DNA of 49,843 bases from Chloroflexota bacterium (GCA_003696565.1 RFHA01000358.1:1-49843), one strand, 5' to 3'; counted from the first letter of the stretch, positions 18,532 to 26,915 are shown. A program made the numbers and translations. The notes: a model not told the origin generated them from the letters alone.

Positions 18532-19592
18532 CTTTTCTGCGCTTCCATCAGTGCAAGCTCTTCCTGAAATTCCGTTGTAAACAACCGTTGACGATACACA
18601 AATGCTACCCCCATCCCCACTAGCACACGGAACCATTTATGAAAAAACCCCTGCATGAGTGCGGCTGCCGCAGCTACTGATGGTGTTATAGTCGGATCAG
18701 ACGATGCCACCAGTGCCAGCAGCATTCCATAATTCGTAAATTCTGTTACCCCTGCACCATTCGGAACAAAACTCAACGCTCCCACCGCGGACGACACACC
18801 AACAATAAACGCAATTTTCAGCATTAAATCGATATGAATTTCCGCACCCAACCCCCACATAACTAAAATAAAGCCGGTTGTGCTGGAAAGATAAACACCA
18901 ACTCCCATTAATGTCGTTGGGATCACATGCTTGAGCAAAAAAATCTCCTGACTGGATTCATAGAATTCAACCAATGGCTGATGTATGCGTTTGATAATAG
19001 GGATATTGGCAATAAGCTGGTTAAGGACAAAATACGCTAGGGGCTTAATCTGCACGACAATCAACCCGCTGATAATCAATGCCGCTGAGATAAACACAAT
19101 TGTCTGGCTTTCGTCTCGATATTCCCCCAGATCAAGCCGTTCACTCGCTAACGCCAGCGTAATCACTAATATAACAATCACCGCCAGCCCATCCACAACA
19201 CGCTCAGCGACCACAACCGGCGCACTACGCGCAATGGATACCCCTGTTTTCATCTTTAAGAAAACAGCTTTTAACAGCTCTGCTGCCTTACCCGGACTAA
19301 CCACCATCGTAAAGGCGGACACAAAAATGATAATACTATCCTTCAGGCTGATTTTGTCACGTGCATCGATCACCCCCAGATAATAATGCCACTCTAAAAA
19401 GCGGAAGAACCCCGCACTGATTTGCGTCAAACATAAAACAGGAACAAGCCATAACGGAAACTGTCTTAGTGCATCCAAGATACCATCACCATCATCAAAC
19501 TGCCCACTAGCATCAAAGATGATTAGAATCAGGATATACATACCTAAGACAATGATCAGACCTGTGATAATTTGATTACGATATTTCTGCAT
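18519..19592 (-). CDS. Lysylphosphatidylglycerol synthase-like transmembrane protein (UPF0104/YbhN type)
   Basis: 357 residues with about eight membrane helices. The FRFLEWHYYLG segment after the second helix, SAFTMVVSPGKAAELLKAVFL in the middle and VGALSFVPNGAGVTEF near the C-terminus are signatures of the MprF flippase-domain/AglD/UPF0104 family. Members move or modify lipids or lipid-linked glycans. There is no attached aminoacyl-transferase domain, so lysyl-PG synthesis itself is not expected. The start ATG (19592) has a weak GAGTGA about 10 bases upstream. It is convergent with the PBP homologue and divergent from the C39 peptidase gene. Confidence 0.82.
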   Translation of the reverse strand: MQKYRNQIITGLIIVLGMYILILIIFDASGQFDDGDGILDALRQFPLWLVPVLCLTQISAGFFRFLEWHYYLGVIDARDKISLKDSIIIFVSAFTMVVSPGKAAELLKAVFLKMKTGVSIARSAPVVVAERVVDGLAVIVILVITLALASERLDLGEYRDESQTIVFISAALIISGLIVVQIKPLAYFVLNQLIANIPIIKRIHQPLVEFYESSQEIFLLKHVIPTTLMGVGVYLSSTTGFILVMWGLGAEIHIDLMLKIAFIVGVSSAVGALSFVPNGAGVTEFTNYGMLLALVASSDPTITPSVAAAAALMQGFFHKWFRVLVGMGVAFVYRQRLFTTEFQEELALMEAQKSHGV

Positions 19593-19748
19593 ACTGTTAT
19601 ATCACTCACTTGTTATCTATTGCGACGGGAATTTTATCAGTCTCAGGCAACCCTAACCAGAGTCATAGGTGAATCGTGGGTTAAAAGCCTTTATAGGCGG
19701 GGGATAGTTGTGGTATTAATTGTGTGAATTTGAGTTGGGGAATATTTG

Positions 19749-21191
19749 ATGAGCGATAATTTAGAACCTAACCACGATGAAGTTGAATTAGCTGCGCCCC
19801 CGCGTATTTTGTTATGGGGATGTATTGCACTTGTAATTATCAGCATCGTTGGCAGCATTGCCAGCGTTTATATATTTAGAGAGGTTTTGCGTCCAGGGCA
19901 ACAAGCGCGCGTGATGGAATATCTGCCATTCATGGAGGCATTCCTGCCACCCCGCCCAGCAGCAGATGCAACCGTACCAACAGTTGGCGCACCCGTAGAT
20001 GAAAACCAGATCAACAACTTACTTTCTCTTGATCTCAACAACACAGATACCGAACAACCGGCTGAATCCACTTTACAAGTAGAGATCACGCCGGAAATAA
20101 CGCCAGAGATCACACCAGAAGCAACACCAGAAGCAGCGATGCAGCCTTCAGAAGTTGTTGCTATTGTCGCATCCCCCACACCACAAGCGACTAGTACACC
20201 CGTGCCCTCGCCAACGGTTGATCCTTTGTTTTTAACCACCGTTGAGCGTACTTGGGGTCCAAGCCATATCAACACCGGATTTGAATGGGCACGGCAAACA
20301 TGGAATAACTGCGGACCAACAACCGTTACAATCGCCATGAGTTATTATGGTTGGCAGCGTGATCAAGCTTATGCCGCTCAATTCCTTAAGCCAGACCGTG
20401 AGGATAAAAACGTTAGTCCCTGGGAACTCGTTAGGTTTGTTAACCAGCAGAGCGATCTTCAAGCTTTGTATCGTTATGGTGGCGATTTGAACCTACTACG
20501 AACACTAGTTTATAACGGCTTTCCTGTCATCATTGAGCGTGGGCATATGTTTGAAGGATACGAATGGCTTGGGCATTATCAAGCCATCGCTGGGTACGAT
20601 GACGCACAGCGTGTGTTTTTTATTCAAGACAGCTTCCTTGGTGCAGATAACGTAGAAACCTACGAAGAAGTTGAACATTTCTGGAAAGAATTTAATCGCC
20701 TGTTTGTCGTCATCTATGACCCAACACGTGAAGGGTTATTGATGGACATTCTAGGAGAAACATACGCCACCATAGAAAGCTCTGCTGAACATGCATTTGA
20801 AGTTGCACAGGAAGAAGCGCGTACTAACCCACGTGACGCATTTGCTTACTTCAATATGGGGACATCACTTGTTCAGTTAAATCGCTATCAAGAAGCTGCC
20901 CGTGCATATGACATCGCTTTTTCATTGGAGCAAATCCCCTGGCGTATGTTATGGTACCAGTTTGGACCCTTCCGCGCTTATTATGAAGTCGGTCGATACG
21001 ATGATGTGCTGATCTATGTAGAAAGCAACCTTGGTAACGGCGGCGAATACGTGGAAGAAACCTATTATTGGCAAGGTCGTGCCCTAGCAGCAAAAGGGGA
21101 AACAAACGCAGCACGCTCTGCTTTTCGTCAGGCATTAAGGCTTAATCGCCTGTTTGAAGATGCACAAATCGCCCTCAATGACCTGGGATAA
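19749..21191 (+). CDS. Membrane-anchored C39-family peptidase with C-terminal TPR repeats
   Basis: 480 residues. A membrane helix spans about 20-43; an Ala/Glu/Thr/Pro linker spans about 65-160 (I-T-P-E repeats around 112-125). A papain-like C39_2 domain spans about 175-325 with Cys188 (NNCGPTT), His276 (LGHYQAI) and Asp294 (FIQDSFLG) as the probable triad; two or three TPR-like helical repeats span about 345-480. C39 peptidases commonly cut double-glycine leaders; this form, lacking an ABC transporter, more likely works on the outer face. ATG 19749 is preferred over an adjacent TTG. No strong promoter is seen in the 156-base divergent gap upstream. Confidence 0.82.
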   Translation: MSDNLEPNHDEVELAAPPRILLWGCIALVIISIVGSIASVYIFREVLRPGQQARVMEYLPFMEAFLPPRPAADATVPTVGAPVDENQINNLLSLDLNNTDTEQPAESTLQVEITPEITPEITPEATPEAAMQPSEVVAIVASPTPQATSTPVPSPTVDPLFLTTVERTWGPSHINTGFEWARQTWNNCGPTTVTIAMSYYGWQRDQAYAAQFLKPDREDKNVSPWELVRFVNQQSDLQALYRYGGDLNLLRTLVYNGFPVIIERGHMFEGYEWLGHYQAIAGYDDAQRVFFIQDSFLGADNVETYEEVEHFWKEFNRLFVVIYDPTREGLLMDILGETYATIESSAEHAFEVAQEEARTNPRDAFAYFNMGTSLVQLNRYQEAARAYDIAFSLEQIPWRMLWYQFGPFRAYYEVGRYDDVLIYVESNLGNGGEYVEETYYWQGRALAAKGETNAARSAFRQALRLNRLFEDAQIALNDLG

Positions 21192-21208
21192 ATTAGGATT
21201 TCTGCCAT

Positions 21209-22897
21209 ATGACCACACAGCGTAACCGCCAGATTGCCCGTTCTACCCTGATCGTTATGCTCGCCTTTGGTGCCGCAAAAGTGATCTCTTTGGCACAAAC
21301 ATTTATTATCGCAAATGTCTTTGGGGCTGGGGAAAAATGGGATTCTTTTGTCACTGCTAACCGCCTGCCGGAATTAATCGTCACATTGATCTCCGGCGGG
21401 GCATTGGCAAACGCTTTTATTCCAGTATTCACAGGCTACCTGACGCGCGATGAGGATAAATCAGCAGCGTGGCGGCTTGCCAGCCATGTAATTAATACGT
21501 TGTTTGTCCTCACAGGATTAGTCAGCATTATTGTGTTTTTCACTGCGCCCTGGCTAGTAGAAAACATTGTTGCACCAGGTTTTAACCCAGCAGAACGCGC
21601 TCAAACTGTTGAGTTGATGCGGATACTGCTGCTTAGCACAATGATCTTCTCCGTTAGCGGCATTGTGATGGGTATTTTACAAAGTCATAATCACTTTTTG
21701 CTACCAGCGCTTGCCCCAATCATGTTTGATTTGGGGATTCTATTTGGTGTCGGGTTTCTCATCCCCATCTTTGGCGTAAACGGTGTAGCTATCGGCGCGG
21801 TTATCGGTGCTGCCATGCACTTCGGGGTTCAAATTCCTGGTTTAATCCGCTTCCGCGCCCAATGGATACCACAGTTAGGCTTGTCTGACCCGATGTTATG
21901 GAAAGTCATCCGGTTGATGCTACCCCGTGTTGCTGGATTAGGCGTGTTTAGCTTTAACTTCCTCGTGATGAATAACATCGCATCTCGGTTAGGGACGGGG
22001 GCTGTTTCTTCCTTAGATTGGGGTTGGCGGTTAATGCAAATCCCTCAAACCATCCTCGGCACAGCGATGGGAATTGTGATCTTCCCTACTCTTTCCGCCT
22101 TGAGCGAACTCGGTGATGAAAACGGTAAGCGAGATGCTATGTCCGGGGCACTACGATTTATTTTAATTGCGACAATCCCAGCATCAGTTGGGTTAATTTT
22201 CGTCGGTCGTCCACTCATCAGCCTACTAGAACGCGGTGCGTTTGATGCCACAGCATCTGCATTGGTCTATAGCACCCTGCAATTTTTTGCCTTAGGGTTA
22301 ATTGTTCACTCCGCATTAGAAGTTATCGCCCGCAGCTTTTATGCAGATAAAGATACTGTCACACCCTTATATGCCGCTTTAGGTGGCGCACTCATCAATC
22401 TCATCGGCTCATTTGTGTTCAGTAACGTTAACATGGCACAGGTTTATATCGTGCAGGATGCCATGTTACAATTATCCAATGTGCCTCTAGCAATCGATGT
22501 AGAATTTCTGCGGGCAACCGGGTTCGTTGGGGGGTTAGCATTAGCCAACTCGCTCGGTGTCATGTTTGAAGTTGGCTTTTTGTTAGTTATCTTACGGCGG
22601 CGATGGCACGGTGTTAATGATAGTGCGTTAGCACGTACCATTCTTAAAACAACCGCCGCTAGTGTGGTGATGGCTGCTGCTATTGTCGTCGTTAACCTGA
22701 TCTGGGGAAATCTCATCGGTGAGGGCGGTTTCATCATGACTGTTGTCAAGCTCGGTGTAGAAGTCAGCATAGGGGCAATCGTATTCTTGATCGTCGCTGG
22801 TATTCTGCGGATGGAAGAACTCACCATGTTGCTAAAACTCATCGTTCATAGAGACAAAGCATCGCCAGATGCACTACAAGAGGCAGCTAAACTTTAA
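21209..22897 (+). CDS. murJ: Lipid II flippase MurJ
   Basis: 562-residue MOP-superfamily flippase with about 14 helices. The signatures are KVISLAQTFIIANVFGAGEKWDSFVTANRLPELI, ISGGALANAFIPVFTGYL, and RLGTGAVSSLDWGWRLMQIPQ followed by GTAMGIVIFPTLSALSE. MurJ moves lipid II across the membrane for peptidoglycan synthesis. AGGA precedes the ATG. It lacks the pseudokinase domain fused to MurJ (MviN) in mycobacteria, where FhaA binds; an FhaA-like gene is nevertheless 8 kb upstream. It lies 17 bases after the C39 gene and 9 bases before the MBL gene, so probably in one operon. Confidence 0.93.
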   Translation: MTTQRNRQIARSTLIVMLAFGAAKVISLAQTFIIANVFGAGEKWDSFVTANRLPELIVTLISGGALANAFIPVFTGYLTRDEDKSAAWRLASHVINTLFVLTGLVSIIVFFTAPWLVENIVAPGFNPAERAQTVELMRILLLSTMIFSVSGIVMGILQSHNHFLLPALAPIMFDLGILFGVGFLIPIFGVNGVAIGAVIGAAMHFGVQIPGLIRFRAQWIPQLGLSDPMLWKVIRLMLPRVAGLGVFSFNFLVMNNIASRLGTGAVSSLDWGWRLMQIPQTILGTAMGIVIFPTLSALSELGDENGKRDAMSGALRFILIATIPASVGLIFVGRPLISLLERGAFDATASALVYSTLQFFALGLIVHSALEVIARSFYADKDTVTPLYAALGGALINLIGSFVFSNVNMAQVYIVQDAMLQLSNVPLAIDVEFLRATGFVGGLALANSLGVMFEVGFLLVILRRRWHGVNDSALARTILKTTAASVVMAAAIVVVNLIWGNLIGEGGFIMTVVKLGVEVSIGAIVFLIVAGILRMEELTMLLKLIVHRDKASPDALQEAAKL

Positions 22898-22906
22898 GGG
22901 GAGGCA

Positions 22907-23554
22907 ATGCTCAAAATTAAAACCCATACATTGGGAATCGTCCAGACAAGCGCTTATTTAATTGGCGATACAGAAACCCATAATGCTATTTTGATTGATC
23001 CTGTTGATGAAGCAGATGTCTTGTTAAAATCCGCCCAGGAAGAAAATTGGACAATCAAGCTCATACTTGCTACTCATGCCCATTTTGATCATGTACTTGC
23101 TAGCAAAGCAATAAAAGCCGCAACCAATGCACCGTTTTATATCCACAAAAATGCAACCAAATGGCTTGATCTCTTGCCACAGCAAGGGCGTTTATTTGGT
23201 TTAGGGGAATTCCCTCAAGCCGCTAAACCAGATCGCCTGCTTGATGACCAAACAGAAATCATTGAATTAGATGCAATTCGGCTAGAGACAATTTACACGC
23301 CAGGACATTCCGATGATCATCTTGCTTACTTCCTGCGGGATCAACGTGTGTTGTTCGCAGGTGATACGCTGTTTGCTGGGAGCATCGGGCGGACAGATTT
23401 ACCTGGCGGAAACTATCACCAACTCATGCAATCCATCACCCAAAAACTATTACCCTTGGGGGATGATGTTCAAGTATTAGCAGGTCACACGCAGCCCACC
23501 ACCCTTGAGCATGAGCGAAAAACAAACCCCTTCATTCTTGATTATCTAGAATAA
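22907..23554 (+). CDS. Metallo-beta-lactamase-fold hydrolase (glyoxalase II-like)
   Basis: 215 residues. The metal site motif THAHFDH gives H57-x-H59-x-D61-H62; further ligands are in TPGHSDDHL (His) and FAGDTLFAGSIGRTDLPGG (Asp), and VLAGHTQPT carries the last His. This is the architecture of glyoxalase II/persulfide-dioxygenase-like hydrolases, which act on thioesters such as S-lactoyl adducts. GGGGAGG precedes the ATG with ideal spacing. The next gene encodes a thioredoxin-like protein, hinting at thiol metabolism, but that link is inference. Confidence 0.87.
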   Translation: MLKIKTHTLGIVQTSAYLIGDTETHNAILIDPVDEADVLLKSAQEENWTIKLILATHAHFDHVLASKAIKAATNAPFYIHKNATKWLDLLPQQGRLFGLGEFPQAAKPDRLLDDQTEIIELDAIRLETIYTPGHSDDHLAYFLRDQRVLFAGDTLFAGSIGRTDLPGGNYHQLMQSITQKLLPLGDDVQVLAGHTQPTTLEHERKTNPFILDYLE

Positions 23555-23556
23555 TT

Positions 23557-23564
23557 GCTATAAT
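23557..23564 (+). promoter_or_regulatory. Extended -10 promoter giving a probable leaderless mRNA
   Basis: TGCTATAAT (TG at 23556-23557, TATAAT at 23559-23564) is a consensus extended -10. TTGATT at 23538-23543 is a possible -35 at a short 15-base spacing. The -10 ends six bases before the ATG at 23571, so transcription should begin at or within a base or two of the start codon. Confidence 0.6.
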
Positions 23565-23570
23565 GAAGCT

Positions 23571-24044
23571 ATGAACATCCTGAATCAATTCTCGTATCCA
23601 ATCATCGCCATCAGTGTCATGGTGGTGGTTTTTGTATGGCTTCAGCGTCGCTATAAGTGGTATATCGTCACTGGGGTGCAGTTTGGGCTGCTGCTTATTT
23701 TTACAACGGGGTTTATTTTGCTGCATCCTGGACGAAACAGCGTCAATAATACCCAAGAAGCCTTACAACAAATTGGCAACGGCAAACCAACTTTTGTTGA
23801 GTTTTTCAGCAACTATTGCAGCGGATGCCTGGTATTTAACCCCATCGTTGACCAGCTTGAAGCAACATTACAAGATGAGTTTAATGTGCTACGGATTGAC
23901 ATCCACAGTGCAACCGGGCGAGATTTGCGGCGCATACTTGGCTTTTCGTTCACGCCAGAGTTTGTGTTATATAACGCAACCGGTGAAGAAATCTGGCGAG
24001 ATCACATCCCCCCAACTGATTCACAATTGGAATCCGCCCGATAA
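23571..24044 (+). CDS. Membrane-tethered thioredoxin-like protein
   Basis: 157 residues. Two hydrophobic helices at about 8-25 and 31-52 precede a thioredoxin fold with FVEFFSNYCSGCLVFNPI, a C83-S-G-C86 redox pair, then VLRIDIHSATGRDLRR and FTPEFVLYNATGEEIW, where the cis-Pro is preceded by Thr as in thioredoxins. It is probably a periplasm-facing thiol-disulfide protein. No Shine-Dalgarno sequence precedes the ATG; the promoter sits directly on the start codon. The stop overlaps the next start (TAATG). Confidence 0.83.
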   Translation: MNILNQFSYPIIAISVMVVVFVWLQRRYKWYIVTGVQFGLLLIFTTGFILLHPGRNSVNNTQEALQQIGNGKPTFVEFFSNYCSGCLVFNPIVDQLEATLQDEFNVLRIDIHSATGRDLRRILGFSFTPEFVLYNATGEEIWRDHIPPTDSQLESAR

Positions 24045-24961
24045 TGCATGTCTTATTGATCTTCTTAGATGGCGTTGGCTTAGGCATAGATCAACCACAA
24101 GCTAATCCCTTTGCCACTGCCAACTTTCCAACCCTGCATCACCTCACAAATGGTCAACGATGGTTACATCAGACAGGCTTGCAGCAAACAAACCGTTCCC
24201 TGTTCATCCCAACAGATGCGACATTTAACATCCCCGGCAGACCACAAAGCGGCACAGGACAAGCCGCCATCATCACCGGGCGTAAAATCCCTCAGATCAT
24301 CGGCGAACATTATGGACCCAAACCCAACGCCGCCACCCGTGACCTCATCAATCAAGGCACAATCTTTAGTGAAGTTATCCATGCCGGAAAAACCGCAAGC
24401 CTATTAGAAGCCTATCCACCAGCATGGCATCAAAGCATTCTGAGCGGCAAGCGATTACCCTCCAGTTATCAACAAGCCGCATTACAAGCAGGGATTCCAT
24501 TGTTAACAGCAGATGACCTACGTAATGGCAATGCCATCAGCGGCGATTGGACAGGCGAAGGCTGGCACACCGAACTAAACTATACCGATATTCCCATCAT
24601 CACCGGTTATCAAGCAGGCGTTCGGTTAGTAGAGCTTTCCCGGCAATATGATTTTGCCTTCTTCCCACATTGGATAACAGATGTTGTTGGACATCGGGGA
24701 GACCTAAATACAAGTATCCAGCTTATCAAAACATTCGATGACGTGCTGCGCGGCATCTTAGATACATGGCAGGATGATGAAGGGGTTGTCATCATCACTA
24801 GTGACCACGGCAATATTGAAGATTTAAGCCACCGCAAACACACAAAAAATCACGTGCCGACGGTTATTATTGGTAAACACAAGCATATCTTTGACGGTAT
24901 ACACGACATTGCCGATATTACACCAGGCATCCGGCAAGTGTTGAAAATAAAAACAGGGTAG
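24044..24961 (+). CDS. Alkaline-phosphatase/phosphoglycerate-mutase superfamily metalloenzyme
   Basis: 305 residues. HVLLIFLDGVGLG at the N-terminus supplies the first metal Asp; GRPQSGTGQAA (about 66-74) supplies the candidate Ser/Thr nucleophile; ITSDHGNIEDLSHRKHTKNHVP supplies the C-terminal Asp, His and His ligands. This is the metal core of the superfamily that includes cofactor-independent phosphoglycerate mutase, phosphopentomutase and phosphodiesterases. At 305 residues it is far shorter than iPGM (about 510) and lacks its phosphotransferase insert, so iPGM is unlikely. Substrate unknown. It is coupled to the thioredoxin-like gene by a one-base overlap. Confidence 0.8.
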   Translation: MHVLLIFLDGVGLGIDQPQANPFATANFPTLHHLTNGQRWLHQTGLQQTNRSLFIPTDATFNIPGRPQSGTGQAAIITGRKIPQIIGEHYGPKPNAATRDLINQGTIFSEVIHAGKTASLLEAYPPAWHQSILSGKRLPSSYQQAALQAGIPLLTADDLRNGNAISGDWTGEGWHTELNYTDIPIITGYQAGVRLVELSRQYDFAFFPHWITDVVGHRGDLNTSIQLIKTFDDVLRGILDTWQDDEGVVIITSDHGNIEDLSHRKHTKNHVPTVIIGKHKHIFDGIHDIADITPGIRQVLKIKTG

Positions 24962-24976
24962 TATGAGTACCCTGTT
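24944..24976 (-). terminator. Intrinsic terminator of the minus-strand ABC operon
   Basis: AACAGGGTA (24952-24960) and TACCCTGTT (24968-24976) form a perfect 9-bp stem with a 7-base loop. On the minus strand the stem is followed by TTTATTTTC, so it ends the znuC-znuB-like transcript. The same hairpin covers the stop codon of the convergent plus-strand gene. Confidence 0.8.
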
Positions 24977-25005
24977 GCACATGCATAATTTTAAGGAGGA
25001 GAAGT

Positions 25006-25056
25006 ATGCATTGTTATGGTGCCATTATGCCATTCAAATATGAATTTTTGATGTAG
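25006..25056 (+). CDS. Putative 16-residue micro-ORF with perfect Shine-Dalgarno
   Basis: AAGGAGGAG at 24993-25001 sits four bases before an ATG that opens a 17-codon frame reading MHCYGAIMPFKYEFLM and a TAG stop. This is the strongest ribosome binding site in the window, yet no annotated-size gene follows. The frame ends one base before the stop codon of the convergent ABC permease. It could encode a very small peptide or be a relic of a lost gene; I see no family match. Translation is not proven. Confidence 0.35.
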   Translation: MHCYGAIMPFKYEFLM

Positions 25057-25057
25057 A

Positions 25058-25966
25058 TCATGTGAAATTATTGTGAAATTTATAACGAGTTAGGCGAATT
25101 GTAATAAACGAAACCCCAAATGTGCCAGTGAGAATAAGCACAATTGCCGGGCTAAATTGAATCTGTAAATGCCATGCCAAATATGCCCCACCAACACCGC
25201 TGAATGCGCCAATCAATGCTGCCACAATCATGAGGTGATGCATCCGCTTAGTGATCAGTTGCGCAGTTGCTGCCGGCGTAATTAACATCGCCAGCATTAG
25301 CACAATTCCTACTGTCTGTAAACTCGCCACAATCGTCACGGCAATTAAAATGAGTAATAATGTACGCAATCCTTCTGATGGTAGCCGTAACGAACGCGCC
25401 AATGCCACATCAAAACTGACAAGCAACAATTCCTTATAAAAAAGCAAAATTGTGCCAATCACAACCACCCCGCTTATAAGCATGATGTAAATATCAACAT
25501 CCTGCACAGCCAAAATATTCCCAAACAAAATATGGAGCAAATCCCGCCCCCAGGCACGCTCATCCGTGCTGATAATTGCCAAACCAAGCGCAAACATCGC
25601 TACAAAAATGACCCCAATGGCAGTATCATCTTTCAAGCGTTCATCGCGCGTCATCCAACCAATGAGTAACGCGGCAAATATACCTGCCATTAATCCACCA
25701 ACAAATAATCGTAGGCTTTCCTGTTCAATACCTTGCAATAAATCACTGACAATTGGGATAGCGGCTGCTCCCCCACCATAAATATATGCTACAGCAACCC
25801 CAGGCAACACACTATGTGCCAGCGCATCCCCAAAAAAAGACATACCACGCACCACCACAAACGCCCCCACCACCCCACTGATAGCCCCTACAAGTAGGGC
25901 AGCGATGATCGCCCGTTGCATAAATTCACGACTTAACGGATCAAGGAAAATCTCTTGTAAGCTCAT
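25058..25966 (-). CDS. Zinc/manganese-type ABC transporter permease
   Basis: 302 residues with about 8 membrane helices, of the ABC-3 permease family (ZnuB/TroC/MntB). MQRAIIAALLVGAISGVVGAFVVVRGMSFFGDALAHSVLPG is the family's N-terminal signature, and LQTVGIVLMLAMLITPAATAQLIT the C-terminal one. It would carry Zn2+ or Mn2+ into the cell. Its start overlaps the stop of the ATPase by one base. No metal-binding lipoprotein gene is next to it, so the substrate-binding protein must be encoded elsewhere. A strong terminator follows. The metal cannot be assigned. Confidence 0.88.
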   Translation of the reverse strand: MSLQEIFLDPLSREFMQRAIIAALLVGAISGVVGAFVVVRGMSFFGDALAHSVLPGVAVAYIYGGGAAAIPIVSDLLQGIEQESLRLFVGGLMAGIFAALLIGWMTRDERLKDDTAIGVIFVAMFALGLAIISTDERAWGRDLLHILFGNILAVQDVDIYIMLISGVVVIGTILLFYKELLLVSFDVALARSLRLPSEGLRTLLLILIAVTIVASLQTVGIVLMLAMLITPAATAQLITKRMHHLMIVAALIGAFSGVGGAYLAWHLQIQFSPAIVLILTGTFGVSFITIRLTRYKFHNNFT

Positions 25967-26757
25967 TAATCTACCACCAATATATAATCCTCATGGTTGC
26001 GGTGACGAAGCACGCTCATACGCCCGCCATATGCCTCATGCAAGTTCTCTGGTGTAAATACTTCCGCCGGAGAACCACAGGCGATCAATCGCTGATTAAG
26101 GATTAATAACTTATCAAACTGACTAGAAGCTAAGTTCAAATCATGCGTTGCCAATAGCACGGTGATATCCTCATCACGTAGCTTATTAAGCGTTTCCATA
26201 ATTTCTTCTTGTGCAGTGACATCCACGCCATTAAACGGCTCATCTAGTAAAAGTACATCTGTCTCTTGCGCCAATGCACGGGCAATAAACACCCGTCGCT
26301 TTTGCCCGCCGCTAAGCTGTCCAATTTGTCGGTTACGGAATGCCATCATGCCAACGCGCTCCAAAGCTTGCGCAACAATATCGCGATCTTTGCGCCCAGC
26401 CCAGCGCAACCAACCAATCTTCCGTGTACGCCCCATCATCACCACATCCTGCACTGTAACCGGAAAATTCCAGTCAATACTTTCTTGCTGTGGAACATAC
26501 CCCAAAAGTGTATGGCTAGTGCTGCAATCATGCCCATGTAACGAAATACATCCACCATGGTGCGGAATCAGCCCTACTAAGGCTTTAAGTAATGTGCTTT
26601 TGCCCGCGCCATTTGGTCCAATCAATGCAGCACGTTCTCCACGCCTCAGGCTGAAGGATACATCCGTAATTGCCAACGGTAATTTGGGGTACCCAGCGGA
26701 TAGATTTTCTACAATCAGTGCTTCCACGCTTAATGCTTGCCCCACTACTCTTTTCAT
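25966..26757 (-). CDS. Zinc/manganese-type ABC transporter ATP-binding protein
   Basis: 263 residues. Walker A is GPNGAGKST (about 47-55), the Q-loop is in YVPQQESIDWNFP, the signature is LSGGQKRRV, Walker B is DVLLLDEPFNGVD and the switch His is in LLATHDLNLA. The Q-loop wording VPQ-x-SIDW-x-FP is typical of the Mn/Zn (TroB/ZnuC/MntA) branch. The ATG start lacks a good Shine-Dalgarno, and the ABC core begins near residue 12, so a slightly later GTG is possible. Upstream lie a terminator-like hairpin and two palindromes, suggesting metal-responsive control. Confidence 0.87.
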   Translation of the reverse strand: MKRVVGQALSVEALIVENLSAGYPKLPLAITDVSFSLRRGERAALIGPNGAGKSTLLKALVGLIPHHGGCISLHGHDCSTSHTLLGYVPQQESIDWNFPVTVQDVVMMGRTRKIGWLRWAGRKDRDIVAQALERVGMMAFRNRQIGQLSGGQKRRVFIARALAQETDVLLLDEPFNGVDVTAQEEIMETLNKLRDEDITVLLATHDLNLASSQFDKLLILNQRLIACGSPAEVFTPENLHEAYGGRMSVLRHRNHEDYILVVD

Positions 26758-26786
26758 AGAATCAATATGATGAAATTATCCCATAG

Positions 26787-26806
26787 AAAAACCCCATTCA
26801 CGGGGT
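26787..26806 (-). promoter_or_regulatory. Terminator-like hairpin in the leader of the ABC operon
   Basis: On the minus strand ACCCC and GGGGT (26802-26806 and 26791-26795) pair around a 6-base loop and run into TTTTTC, 30 bases before the ATPase start. It looks like a short intrinsic terminator, so it may work as an attenuator or as an insulator for a downstream promoter. Confidence 0.45.
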
Positions 26807-26870
26807 AGAATACCATCGCCAGGGGAATTATCTCTTGGCAATATCAACAGCAATCTTATAAAAAAGTGGT

Positions 26871-26888
26871 AATATGATCGTCCATATT
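26871..26888. promoter_or_regulatory. Inverted repeat beside the ABC-operon operator
   Basis: AATATG (26871-26876) and CATATT (26883-26888) flank six bases, forming an 18-bp dyad 8 bases from the stronger palindrome. It may be a second regulator site. Confidence 0.35.
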
Positions 26889-26914
26889 GACACCTAAATG
26901 ATACTTTGTATCAT
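26887..26914 (+). promoter_or_regulatory. Promoter-like pair overlapping the palindrome, pointing away from the ABC operon
   Basis: TTGACA (26887-26892) and TATCAT (26909-26914) are separated by 16 bases on the plus strand. No plus-strand gene follows; it would give RNA antisense to the TPR gene. It may be fortuitous because the -10 lies within the palindrome. Confidence 0.3.
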
Positions 26915-26915
26915 T
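26897..26915. promoter_or_regulatory. 19-bp palindromic operator upstream of the Zn/Mn ABC genes
   Basis: AATGATAC-TTT-GTATCATT is a perfect dyad with 8-base arms, 140 bases upstream of the ATPase start. Size and AT-rich arms fit a dimeric repressor of the Fur/Zur or DtxR/MntR type, which often controls such transporters; no exact known box is matched, so the regulator is inference. Confidence 0.55.

Noticed and set aside
19868-20338. 156-residue minus-strand frame
   Set aside because: Antisense to the linker of the C39 peptidase; the Gly/Val/Ser-rich product is the shadow of a Thr/Pro/Ala-rich linker.
24044-24961. Cofactor-independent phosphoglycerate mutase
   Set aside because: Too short and lacks the transferase insert; only the superfamily is supported.
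26162-26770. 202-residue plus-strand frame
   Set aside because: Antisense to the ABC ATPase gene, whose Walker and signature motifs are unmistakable on the minus strand.
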